Origin: Streptomyces finlayi
Lineage (GTDB): Bacteria > Actinomycetota > Actinomycetes > Streptomycetales > Streptomycetaceae
Length of the DNA: 64,000 nt
Assembly: GCF_014216315.1 (NCBI RefSeq)
Contig: NZ_CP045702.1
Coordinates: forward strand, 2,790,001-2,854,000
Direction of reading: 5' to 3'
The notes under the pieces are model-generated. The model ran no database searches, was not told the origin of the DNA, and was given only the letters and a program-made list of their open reading frames with translations. Below, piece after piece: positions 41,218-49,067 of this stretch. Made by a program: the position numbers and the translations under genes. Position 1 is the stretch's first letter. Each line of letters starts with the position of its first letter.

Positions 41218-41421
41218 ATGGCCGCACTTGCCCGCCCCCGTGACGGACGCATGATCGGTGGAGTGTGCGCAGCGCTGGCACGGCGCTTCGGCATCTCCGC
41301 CAGGACGATGCGCGTGATCTTCGTCGTCTCGTGTCTGCTCCCCGGCCCTCAGTTCCTGCTCTACCTGGCGCTGTGGATACTGCTGCCGTCGGAGAAGGCC
41401 TCGGCCACGACGGCCTGGTGA
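41218..41421 (+). CDS. PspC-domain protein
   Basis: A 67-residue protein: ALARPRDGRMIGGVCAALAR, then RFGISARTMRVIFVVSCLLP, and a membrane helix ending LALWILLPSE. This is a minimal PspC domain, associated with envelope-stress response. ATG 41218 has a GAAGGAG site 8 nt upstream. Confidence 0.9.
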   Translation: MAALARPRDGRMIGGVCAALARRFGISARTMRVIFVVSCLLPGPQFLLYLALWILLPSEKASATTAW

Positions 41422-41458
41422 CCCTGCGGGACCACGGGGAGAACGCGAGGAGAACGCG

Positions 41459-41495
41459 CGTGGGGCGCGCACCCTGAACGGGTGCGCGCCCCACG
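41459..41495. terminator. Bidirectional terminator after the PspC gene
   Basis: A perfect 16-bp stem (41459-41474 and 41480-41495, CGTGGGGCGCGCACCC) with a 5-nt loop lies between converging genes. Confidence 0.85.
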
Positions 41496-41513
41496 TGCGT
41501 GTGCGGGTACCGC

Positions 41514-41816
41514 TCAGCCGCCGAGCGGGAGACCGTTCGCCGACAGGCCCTTGGTGGGCAGGCCGCCGAGCAGGCCGGTGACAGGGGTGGCGACGTCTCC
41601 GCCTGCGCTCTCCTGCCCCTTGAGGATCCGGCCGGCCGCGTCCTGCACGGTCGGCAGCGCGTGGCTGACGGCGTCCAGCGCCGTACCGGCGGGCACCGCG
41701 GCGGTCGCGGCGTCGACGGGCAGGGACGGGGCGGCCGAGGCCGAACCGGCGGCGGCAGCGGCGAAAGCGGCACCGAGGGCGGCGACGCCGAGAGTCCTGA
41801 CAGCAGACTGCTTCAT
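41514..41816 (-). CDS. Small secreted protein
   Basis: A 100-residue exported protein from ATG 41816: a signal peptide (KQSAVRTLGVAALGAAFAAA, cleaved near SASA-A) and a mature part of about 70 residues with GLLGGLPTKGLSANGLPLGG at the end. No Cys and no known domain. The style matches 35218-35643, so both may belong to one family of small Gly/Leu-rich surface proteins. Confidence 0.75.
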   Translation of the reverse strand: MKQSAVRTLGVAALGAAFAAAAAGSASAAPSLPVDAATAAVPAGTALDAVSHALPTVQDAAGRILKGQESAGGDVATPVTGLLGGLPTKGLSANGLPLGG

Positions 41817-41901
41817 AGGAATGTCATCCTTGGGGAAGGGGATGTGAGCGGCTCTGCAACGTAGCCATCCCCTTACCTGTCCCGCAAACATGCCGAGACA
41901 C

Positions 41902-41940
41902 GGGAAACGGCCGGGGCATTGCCTGCCCCGGCCGTTTCCC
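41902..41940 (-). terminator. Terminator of add
   Basis: A perfect 17-bp stem (GGGAAACGGCCGGGGCA at 41902-41918 with its complement at 41924-41940) and a 5-nt loop follow the add stop by 11 bp on the minus strand. The stem ends in an A/T patch. Confidence 0.88.
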
Positions 41941-41951
41941 TTACCGCTCGA

Positions 41952-43106
41952 TCAGCCGGTCTTGGCCGAAGAACCGCTGGTCGTGGCGGTCTGGCGGAAA
42001 AGCCACTCGGACTTCAGCTCCGCGTATCCGGGCTTGACGACGTCGTTGATCATCGCCAGACGTTCATCGAAAGGAATGAATGCTGATTTCATCGCATTGA
42101 CGGTGAACCACTGCATGTCGTCGAGCGTGTATCCGAAAGTCTCGACCAGCCGCTCGAATTCCTGGCTCATGCTCGTACCGCTCATCAGCCGGTTGTCCGT
42201 ATTCACGGTGGCGCGGAAATGCAGCTTCCGGAGCAGCCCGATGGGGTGCTCGGCGTAGGACGCGGCCGCTCCGGTCTGGAGGTTCGAGGTCGGGCAGAGC
42301 TCCAGCGGGATGCGCTTGTCGCGTACGTAGGAGGCCAGCCTGCCGAGGGTCACGGTGCCGTCGTCGGCGACCTCGATGTCGTCGATGATCCGGACCCCGT
42401 GACCGAGGCGGTCCGCGCCGCACCACTGGAGGGCCTGCCAGATCGACGGCAGGCCGAACGCCTCACCCGCGTGGATCGTGAAGTGGTTGTTCTCGCGCTT
42501 GAGGTACTCGAACGCGTCGAGGTGCCGGGTGGGAGGGAAGCCCGCCTCGGCACCCGCGATGTCGAAGCCGACGACGCCGAGATCCCGGTAGCGGTTGGCC
42601 AGCTCGGCGATCTCCAGGGCGCGGGCGGCGTGCCGCATGGCCGTGAGGAGGGCGCCGACGCGGATGCGGTGCCCGTTGGCGCGGGCACGGTTCTCGCCCT
42701 CGCGGAAGCCCTCGTTGACCGCCTCGACGACCTCTTCGAGGGCCAGGCCGCCTTCCAGGTGCTGCTCGGGGGCGTACCGCACCTCGGCGTAGACGACGCC
42801 GTCCTCGGCGAGGTCCTCGGCGCACTCGGCGGCGACCCGGATCAGGGCCTCACGGGTCTGCATGACGGCGCAAGTGTGGGCGAACGTCTCCAGATAGCGC
42901 TCCAGCGAACCGGAGTCGGCCGCTTCGCGGAACCAGACGCCCAGCTTGTCGGGCTCCGTCTCCGGCAGTGCGTCATAGCCCCGGGCGAGGGCCAGATCGA
43001 CGATCGTGCCGGGGCGCAGGCCGCCGTCGAGGTGGTCGTGGAGCAGCACCTTGGGCGCACGCCTGATCTGCTCGGGACTGGGAACGTTGAGGGTCTGGCT
43101 CGTCAT
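41952..43106 (-). CDS. add: Adenosine deaminase
   Basis: A 384-residue zinc enzyme converting (deoxy)adenosine to (deoxy)inosine, which feeds PNP. Metal and catalytic sites are VLLHDHLDGGLRP (HxH), FTIHAGEAFG (His and Glu), RLGHGVRI and ATVNTDNRLMSG (zinc Asp; many relatives have DD). ATG 43106 lies 16 bp from the shared CTACGCGCGTAG palindrome, with TTAGAGT between as a possible -10, so a very short or absent leader is likely. Confidence 0.94.
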   Translation of the reverse strand: MTSQTLNVPSPEQIRRAPKVLLHDHLDGGLRPGTIVDLALARGYDALPETEPDKLGVWFREAADSGSLERYLETFAHTCAVMQTREALIRVAAECAEDLAEDGVVYAEVRYAPEQHLEGGLALEEVVEAVNEGFREGENRARANGHRIRVGALLTAMRHAARALEIAELANRYRDLGVVGFDIAGAEAGFPPTRHLDAFEYLKRENNHFTIHAGEAFGLPSIWQALQWCGADRLGHGVRIIDDIEVADDGTVTLGRLASYVRDKRIPLELCPTSNLQTGAAASYAEHPIGLLRKLHFRATVNTDNRLMSGTSMSQEFERLVETFGYTLDDMQWFTVNAMKSAFIPFDERLAMINDVVKPGYAELKSEWLFRQTATTSGSSAKTG

Positions 43107-43122
43107 CTGGGCACTCTAACGC

Positions 43123-43134
43123 CTACGCGCGTAG
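43123..43134. promoter_or_regulatory. Nucleoside-regulon palindrome upstream of add
   Basis: A perfect CTACGCGCGTAG lies between add (start 43106, minus) and the alpha/beta-fold protein gene (start 43210, plus). It could act on both genes. Confidence 0.8.
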
Positions 43135-43209
43135 AATGCTGGGCGCCGATACGTAACAGAGACCGCGAAGTCAGGTGGAGTACACCTCCCCTTCTGACAC
43201 TGTTCTGTC

Positions 43210-43971
43210 ATGGCACTGCGCGCACTTCCCCTGCCTGCCGCCAGGCTGGGACGGGCCGTCCTCACGGCCGGAACACCACCCGAGGTCAGCGGCGTCGCCC
43301 TGCTGCTCCCGGACGGAGAAGCGGACTCGCACCGCAGACCGTCCCCCTTCTCGTACGCCGTCCAGCTTCCGTTCGCCCGGCATCTCGCCCGCGAGGGCCG
43401 GCCGGACGGACTGGCCGTCCATGTCGTGCGGTACCGCTGGCGCGGCTGGAACGCCACGGACGCCGACCTGGCGGCCGACGCGCAGTGGGCGGCGGACGAG
43501 GTCGTACGGCGCTACGGCGACGTCCCCGTCTGCCTGGCCGGGCACGGCATGGGCGGCAGGGCTGCGCTGCGGGCCGCCGGGCACGCGGCGGTCACCTCCG
43601 TGCTGGCGATGGCCCCGTGGCTGCCCGAGGGAACCGCCGACGAGGCGGAGCCGGTACGGCAGTTGGCGGGACGACGGGTGCTGATCGTGCACGGCACGAA
43701 CGACGAACGCATCGATCCGGAGCTGTCCTTCCGGCTGGCCGCGCGGGCGAAGAAGTCCAACCGGGACATCTGCCGGTTCGAGGTCCACTCCGACGGGCAC
43801 GCGTTGCGGCAGCACCGGGCCGAAGTGATGGCGCTGGCCGCGGACTTCGTACGCGGCTCCCTGTTCGCCCGCTCGTACACCCGCCCGGTCGCCGACGCGC
43901 TGGCGGCTCCCCCGCCGCTGGGCCTGCGGATGCCGCTGGCGGGGGGCTTCGGACGGTCGTTGCGGCACTAG
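43210..43971 (+). CDS. Alpha/beta-hydrolase-fold protein lacking the nucleophile Ser
   Basis: A 253-residue protein of dienelactone-hydrolase-like fold. The nucleophile elbow reads CLAGHGMGGRAAL, so the GxSxG serine is Gly. Asp and His candidates are present (LIVHGTNDERIDPE and EVHSDGHALRQH). Without a Ser/Cys/Asp nucleophile, ordinary hydrolysis is doubtful. Two ATG-proximal features are weak (no clear ribosome site). The stop codon TAG lies in the CTAG at the edge of MITE copy C. Confidence 0.82.
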   Translation: MALRALPLPAARLGRAVLTAGTPPEVSGVALLLPDGEADSHRRPSPFSYAVQLPFARHLAREGRPDGLAVHVVRYRWRGWNATDADLAADAQWAADEVVRRYGDVPVCLAGHGMGGRAALRAAGHAAVTSVLAMAPWLPEGTADEAEPVRQLAGRRVLIVHGTNDERIDPELSFRLAARAKKSNRDICRFEVHSDGHALRQHRAEVMALAADFVRGSLFARSYTRPVADALAAPPPLGLRMPLAGGFGRSLRH

Positions 43972-44133
43972 GTCCTGTCTGGAGTTCCAGCGCGGGAGAA
44001 GGAGCGGCGTCCGGTGCCGTCGAATCCAAGGCGGAGGAGGGAGCGATGGCGGAGCCCTCGCGACTGACGACAACGCCGGAGGCGGCGGTGCCGGACGCCG
44101 CGACGCCGCGGGGGAACTCCAGACAGGACCTAG
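43968..44133. mobile_element. MITE copy C (166 bp, identical to copy A)
   Basis: CTAG at 43968-43971 and 44130-44133 bound 17-bp perfect inverted repeats (GTCCTGTCTGGAGTTCC). I find no difference from 15776-15941. The left CTAG includes the TAG stop of the preceding gene. An IS1182-family element is inserted at the right CTAG. Confidence 0.92.
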
Positions 44134-45836
44134 AAGATTGCTGAAAATATTGGGTTCTGGCCCCGCTCCGGGTGGAGTGGGGCCAGTCTTGTGTTCATGC
44201 AGGGGGAATGGGCTGGGGAGAGCGTCGGCGAGGACGTGTGGGAGACGTGCCGGGAGTTGATCCCGGCCGGGAGTGTGTTCGCGTTTCTGGCTGAGCATCG
44301 CGAGGTCATCTTCCCCGGTGCCATGTTCACGGACATGTATCCCTCGACGAACGGGCGTCCCTCGTTGCCGCCGCAGGTGCTGGCCGCCACGGTGGTGCTC
44401 CAGAGCCTGCACGGGCTCTCGGATTTCGAGACGGTGCAGGAGTTGCGCTGCGATCTGCGCTGGAAGGCCGCGTGCGGACTCGGGCTGCATGACACTGCGT
44501 TTGATCCGTCATTGTTGACGTATTTCCGTCGTCGACTGCAGCGCTCCGGTGACCCGAACCGGCTGTTCGCGAAGGTCAGGGAGGTCGTCGCGGCCACCGG
44601 TGTGCTCAAGGGGAAGCAGCGCCGGGCGCTGGACTCGACGGTGTTGGACGACGCGGTCGCCACCCAGGACACGGTCACTCAGCTGGTCGCCGCGGTCCGC
44701 CGGGTGGTCCGCGAGGTCCCGGGCGCCCAGCAGGTCGCCGACCGGTGGTGCACCGCCCACGACTACACCGATCCGGGCAAACCGAAGATCGTCTGGAACG
44801 ACGAGCAGGCCCGCGCCGATCTGGTCGATGCCCTGGTCACCGACGCACTGAACCTGCTGGGCCGGCTGCCCGAGCAGGAGCTGGGAGAGGCTGCGGCGCA
44901 CGCGGTCGGCCTTCTCGCGCTGGTCGCCGGGCAGGACGTGGAACCCGTCGACGGCTCCGACGGGCGGGACGGGCGGTGGCGCATCGCCCGTCGCACGGTC
45001 TACGACCGCACCGTTTCCACGGTCGATTCCGAGGCCCGGCACATCCACAAGAACCGCTCCCGCCACCAGGAGGGTTTCCGTGCCCATGTGGCGTTCGAGC
45101 CCGAGGAAGGGCTGTTCACCGAGGTCGCGCTGACCGCCGGCAGCGGAGCCCACAACCACGAGGCAGCCGTCGCCCGGGATCTCCTCGCCGACGAGGAATC
45201 CCCGGTCACAGTCCTGGGCGATGCCGCTTACGGCACCGGCGAGTTACGCGAGCACCTGCAAGAGCAGGGACACCACCTGGTCCTCAAGCCACCACCGCTG
45301 CGGCCGGCCGTCCCCGGCGGTTTCACCGCCGACGACTTCGACGTCGACACCACGAACGGGCAGGTCACCTGCCCGGCCGGACACACCGTTCCCCTTGGCC
45401 AGGTCCGCCGGGGCGGCGAACGCCAGGCCCAGTTCAAGAAACTGTGCACCGGCTGTCCGCTGCGGGAACACTGCACGAAGTCCAAGACCGGCCGGGTCTT
45501 CACCGTCCACGCCAAGTACGACCTGCTCAAGGCCGCCCGTGACGAGGCTGCCACCAGCCCCGGCTGGCAAGCCGAGTACCGGCGTTGGCGGCCACCGGTC
45601 GAACGGGCCATCGCCTGGCTCGTCGCCAGGGGCAACCGCAGAGTGCCCTACCGCGGCGTCCTGAAGAACGACACCTGGCTCCACCACCGCGCAGCAGCCC
45701 TCAACCTCCGCCGACTGATCCACCTCGGACTCACCCGAACCGGCGACACCTGGGCCCTCACCCCGCCCACCGCATAGCGAAAGGGCCGCCCGGCCCACGG
45801 CCGGACAGCCCCCACAACAAGATCTTCAGCAGCTTT
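44134..45836 (+). mobile_element. IS1182-family insertion sequence, about 1.7 kb
   Basis: The element runs between CTAG copies at 44130-44133 and 45837-45840. Imperfect terminal inverted repeats (AAGATTGCTGAAAATATT on the left and AAAGCTGCTGAAGATCTT complementary on the right; 13 of 18) abut the CTAG. It carries one intact transposase and is nested against the right end of MITE copy C. Confidence 0.85.
44197..45777 (+). CDS. IS1182-family transposase
   Basis: A protein of about 526 residues from ATG 44197 (GTG 44191 is possible). The N-terminal DUF772-like region has YPSTNGRPSLPPQVLAATVV, and the core has KQRRALDSTVLDDAVA (first Asp) and VTVLGDAAYGTGELREHL (second Asp). A Cys cluster (KKLCTGCPLREHCTKSKTGR) and the C-terminal PVERAIAWLVARGNRRVPYR (Glu and Arg motif) follow. 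It looks complete and may be active. Confidence 0.93.
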   Translation: MQGEWAGESVGEDVWETCRELIPAGSVFAFLAEHREVIFPGAMFTDMYPSTNGRPSLPPQVLAATVVLQSLHGLSDFETVQELRCDLRWKAACGLGLHDTAFDPSLLTYFRRRLQRSGDPNRLFAKVREVVAATGVLKGKQRRALDSTVLDDAVATQDTVTQLVAAVRRVVREVPGAQQVADRWCTAHDYTDPGKPKIVWNDEQARADLVDALVTDALNLLGRLPEQELGEAAAHAVGLLALVAGQDVEPVDGSDGRDGRWRIARRTVYDRTVSTVDSEARHIHKNRSRHQEGFRAHVAFEPEEGLFTEVALTAGSGAHNHEAAVARDLLADEESPVTVLGDAAYGTGELREHLQEQGHHLVLKPPPLRPAVPGGFTADDFDVDTTNGQVTCPAGHTVPLGQVRRGGERQAQFKKLCTGCPLREHCTKSKTGRVFTVHAKYDLLKAARDEAATSPGWQAEYRRWRPPVERAIAWLVARGNRRVPYRGVLKNDTWLHHRAAALNLRRLIHLGLTRTGDTWALTPPTA

Positions 45837-45859
45837 CTAGGGCGGCGGCGGGGTGCCGC

Positions 45860-46813
45860 TCAGTCCGGCAGCAGGTGGCCCCGGCGTGACAGCAGGAAGC
45901 GCTTGAAGGCGGCGACCGGCGGCGTGTCCGGGTGGCCGTCCAGCCACGCCACCCCGATCTCCCGGGCCGCCCGCGGCGCCGTGACCGTCAGTTCGACGAC
46001 CCCCGGGCGCGCCACCGCCGGCGGCGGCAGGAGGGCCACGCCCAGGCCCGCCGCGACCAGCCCGCGCAGGGTCTCGGCCTCCTCGCCCTCGAACGCGACC
46101 CGGGGCCTGAAGCCCGCCTCCGCGCACAGGTCGTCGGTGATCCGCCGCAGGCCGTACCCCGGTTCGAGGGTGACGAAGGTTTCGTCGGCGGCCTCCGCGA
46201 GCCGCACCCGGCGGCGGGAGGCGAGCCGGTGGTCGTCGGGGACGACCAGGCGCAGCCGCTGTTCGTCGAGGCGGCGTGCGACCAGGTCCGGGGCGTCCGG
46301 CACGGGCGAGGTGAGGCAGAGGTCGAGGCTGCCCGCGCGGAGCCGTTCGAGCATCGCCTCGCCGTAGTTCTGGACCAACTGGAAGCGGACCCGCGGATGG
46401 TCGACGCGGAAGGCGCGGATGAGGGCGGGCACCGTCTCGGACCCCATGGTGTGCAGGAAGCCGAACGCGACCTTGCCCGCGGTCGGGTCGGCGTCCGCGC
46501 GTACGGAGTCGGCCGCTTTCTCCACCTCGGTGAGCGCCCGGTCGGCGGAGGCCAGGAACGTACGGCCGGCCGGGGTGAGGGAGACCGTACGGCCCTTGCG
46601 TGCGAACAGGGCGACTCCCAGGTCCTGTTCCAGCCTGACCATGGCGCGCGAGAGCGTGGACTGCGGGACGCCCAGCTCGTGCGCGGCACGGGTGACGTGC
46701 TCGTGGCGGGCGACCGCCTCGAAGTACGCGAGGCGTGGAGCGAGCACGGCGCGGATGTCTTCTTCGTAACTACTCGGTGACAGCCGGGGCTGTGGCCTGT
46801 GTTCATGCGCCAT
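45860..46813 (-). CDS. LysR-family transcriptional regulator
   Basis: A 317-residue LTTR. The winged HTH is LAYFEAVARHEHVTRAAHEL, then GVPQSTLSRAMVRLEQDLGV with FARKGRTVSLTPAG. The C-terminal co-inducer domain includes VAFGFLHTMGSETVPALIRA and ends LLPD. The start is ATG 46813, 62 bp from the divergent MFS gene, the usual layout in which an LTTR controls its exporter neighbour. The short gap contains a CGCAT-N5-CGCAT direct repeat near 46836-46850. Confidence 0.9.
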   Translation of the reverse strand: MAHEHRPQPRLSPSSYEEDIRAVLAPRLAYFEAVARHEHVTRAAHELGVPQSTLSRAMVRLEQDLGVALFARKGRTVSLTPAGRTFLASADRALTEVEKAADSVRADADPTAGKVAFGFLHTMGSETVPALIRAFRVDHPRVRFQLVQNYGEAMLERLRAGSLDLCLTSPVPDAPDLVARRLDEQRLRLVVPDDHRLASRRRVRLAEAADETFVTLEPGYGLRRITDDLCAEAGFRPRVAFEGEEAETLRGLVAAGLGVALLPPPAVARPGVVELTVTAPRAAREIGVAWLDGHPDTPPVAAFKRFLLSRRGHLLPD

Positions 46814-46875
46814 GGGAACGATTATGACGAGTTCGCGCATTGGACGCATGAAACCGGGCGGCCTACTTTCGACGT

Positions 46876-48171
46876 ATGCCTCCTGCCAGTACCGAGGCGT
46901 CCATCCGAACGGTGGACGCCCCCGCACCCCCCTCCTCCCCGGTCGCCGCCCAGCGCCTGGAGCCCGGCCGCCCCGGTTACCGCCGGATGAGTTTCGCGCT
47001 CTTCGCCGCCGGAGTCGCGGCGTTCGCGCTCCTCTACTCCACCCAGGCGCTGCTGCCCGCCGTCTCCGCCTCGTTCGGCGCCACGGCCGGTCAGGCGAGC
47101 TGGACGGTCTCCGCGGCGACCGGCGCGCTCGCGCTGTGCGTCCTGCCGCTGAGCGCCCTCTCCGAGCGTTTCGGCCGGCGCCGGATGATGACCGCCTCGC
47201 TGACGGTGGCCGTGCTGGTGGGACTGCTCATCCCCTTCGCCCCGTCCCTCGGCTGGCTGATCGCCCTGCGCGCCGTCCAGGGCGCGGCGCTCGCCGGACT
47301 GCCGGCGTCCGCGATGGCGTACCTGACGGAGGAAGTGCGGCCCAGGGCGCTGATCGCCGCGATCGGCCTGTTCGTGGCGGGTAACAGCATCGGCGGCATG
47401 AGCGGCCGTATCGTCACCGGCTGGGTGGCCCAGGTCTGGGGGTGGCGGGCGGCGCTCGGCGCGGTCGGGCTGCTCGCGCTGGCCTGCGCGCTCGTCTTCC
47501 ACTTCATGATCCCGAGGGCCCGGCACTTCACACCCGGCTCGCTCAACCCGAAGGCCCTGGCCAGGACGGTGGGCACACACCTCGCCGATCCGCTGCTGCG
47601 CCGCCTGTACGCGATCGGCGCCCTGTTCATGACGGTGTTCGGCGCGGTCTACACGGTGATCGGCTACCGGCTGGCCGGGGAGCCGTTCAACCTTCCTCAG
47701 GGCGTGATCGGTTCCATCTTCCTGGTCTATCTGGTGGGTACGGCCTCCTCCGCCGCGGCCGGCAAGCTGGTCGGCAGGCTCGGCCGCCGGGGCGCGCTGT
47801 ATCTGGCCGTCTCCACCACGGCCGCCGGCCTGCTGCTCTCACTGGCCGACCAGCTGACGGCCGTCCTTCTCGGACTCGTCCTGATCACGGCGGGCTTCTT
47901 CGCCGGGCACGCGGTCGCCTCCTCCTCGGTGAGCCGGGCGGCGACGACCGGCCGCGCCCAGGCTTCCGCGCTCTACCAGTCCACGTACTACCTGGGCTCC
48001 AGCGCGGGCGGCACCCTCGGAGCGCTCGCCTTCCACGCCGGGGGCTGGGCCGGGACCGTGGCGCTGGGACTGCTCGCCGTCATCGGCGTCGTATCGATCA
48101 CGCTGTACGGGACCCGGGTGGCACGCGCGGAACGGCGCCTCACCGTACCGGCGGTCGCGCTACCCAACTGA
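46876..48171 (+). CDS. MFS transporter
   Basis: A 431-residue, 12-helix major-facilitator protein. The cytosolic motif A between helices 2 and 3 is SERFGRRRMMTASL, and helix 5 has GNSIGGMSGRIVTG. The family is like YnfM/arabinose-efflux exporters. Substrate unknown; control by the divergent LysR protein is likely. Confidence 0.9.
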   Translation: MPPASTEASIRTVDAPAPPSSPVAAQRLEPGRPGYRRMSFALFAAGVAAFALLYSTQALLPAVSASFGATAGQASWTVSAATGALALCVLPLSALSERFGRRRMMTASLTVAVLVGLLIPFAPSLGWLIALRAVQGAALAGLPASAMAYLTEEVRPRALIAAIGLFVAGNSIGGMSGRIVTGWVAQVWGWRAALGAVGLLALACALVFHFMIPRARHFTPGSLNPKALARTVGTHLADPLLRRLYAIGALFMTVFGAVYTVIGYRLAGEPFNLPQGVIGSIFLVYLVGTASSAAAGKLVGRLGRRGALYLAVSTTAAGLLLSLADQLTAVLLGLVLITAGFFAGHAVASSSVSRAATTGRAQASALYQSTYYLGSSAGGTLGALAFHAGGWAGTVALGLLAVIGVVSITLYGTRVARAERRLTVPAVALPN

Positions 48172-48194
48172 GACCTTCGCGCGCACAACTGGCG

Positions 48195-48248
48195 CTCCTC
48201 TTCGCGCGTCTAAGCAGGCGGTACCAACACACTGCGCGCGAAGAGGAG
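48195..48248 (+). promoter_or_regulatory. Hairpin that buries the ribosome site of the second L,D-transpeptidase gene
   Basis: CTCCTCTTCGCGCG (48195-48208) pairs perfectly with CGCGCGAAGAGGAG (48235-48248), with a 26-nt loop. The right arm ends in the GAGGAG ribosome site, 9 nt from ATG 48258. Translation would be blocked unless the helix opens. Confidence 0.6.
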
Positions 48249-48257
48249 TTGGCGCAC

Positions 48258-48974
48258 ATGGGAGTCATAAGGAACATTTCAGGCATGCGGATACGGCGGG
48301 GCGTGGCCCTGTCCGTCGCCGGACTGATGGCGGCACCGGCCCTCGTCCTGAGTACGGGAACGGCAGCGCAGGCGGCGTCCTGCACGACCTCCACCGGGCC
48401 GTACCAGAAGAAGGTCGAGAAGTTCCTGGGCCGTCCGGTCGACGGCAGGCAGTCGCCCACCGACTGCAAGGCGATCCGGGCCTTCCAGGCGAAGCACGGC
48501 ATCACCCCGACCATCGGATACGCCGGACCGATCACCTGGCGCACGATGAACACCATGCTCGCCCAGAAGGCGGCCGGGAAGAATCCGAACACGGCCAGGA
48601 AGTGCCCCACGAACAAGGGGCGCATCGCGTGCGTGGACCTGACAAGGCAGCTCAGCTGGGTCCAGGACGGCTCGAAGCTGAAGTACGGCCCGGTGCCGGT
48701 ACGGACGGGGCGCAACGGCGCGGAGACGCGTACGGGCTCGAGCAAGGTCTACTGGCGCAGCATCAAGCACTGGTCGACGATCTACCACGTGTGGATGCCG
48801 TACTCGCAGTTCTTCGACGGCGGCCAGGCGTTCCACTCGGTCACCAAGAGCATGTACAACCCGCCCGGCTCCGGCGGCTGCGTCAACATGCGGTCCAAGG
48901 ACGCGAAGGCATACTGGAATCTGCTGCGCAACGGCGACGACGTCTACGTGTACGGACGCAAGCCCGGGACGTGA
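48258..48974 (+). CDS. Secreted L,D-transpeptidase-like protein with peptidoglycan-binding domain
   Basis: A 238-residue exported protein. The signal peptide covers RIRRGVALSVAGLMAAPALV to about residue 40. A PG-binding-like domain follows (GRPVDGRQSPTDCKAIRAFQ, GYAGPITW), then a YkuD-like domain with QAFHSVTKSMYNPPGSGGCV (catalytic Cys). In the canonical SHGC motif the His is Gly here (SGGC), so activity is less certain than for the lipoprotein at 9526. The ribosome site is in a hairpin. Confidence 0.85.
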   Translation: MGVIRNISGMRIRRGVALSVAGLMAAPALVLSTGTAAQAASCTTSTGPYQKKVEKFLGRPVDGRQSPTDCKAIRAFQAKHGITPTIGYAGPITWRTMNTMLAQKAAGKNPNTARKCPTNKGRIACVDLTRQLSWVQDGSKLKYGPVPVRTGRNGAETRTGSSKVYWRSIKHWSTIYHVWMPYSQFFDGGQAFHSVTKSMYNPPGSGGCVNMRSKDAKAYWNLLRNGDDVYVYGRKPGT

Positions 48975-49067
48975 ACGGGTGTGGCGCTTCCCGCCTGATT
49001 GTCAGTGGCCTGCGGTAGCTTCCACAGTGCTGAGTGAGTGGTGTCACAGCGCAACAGGGGTGGAGCG

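Noticed and set aside
42219..44144. 641-residue plus-strand frame
   Set aside because: Its first part is antisense to add and its second is a shifted frame of the alpha/beta gene and MITE C.
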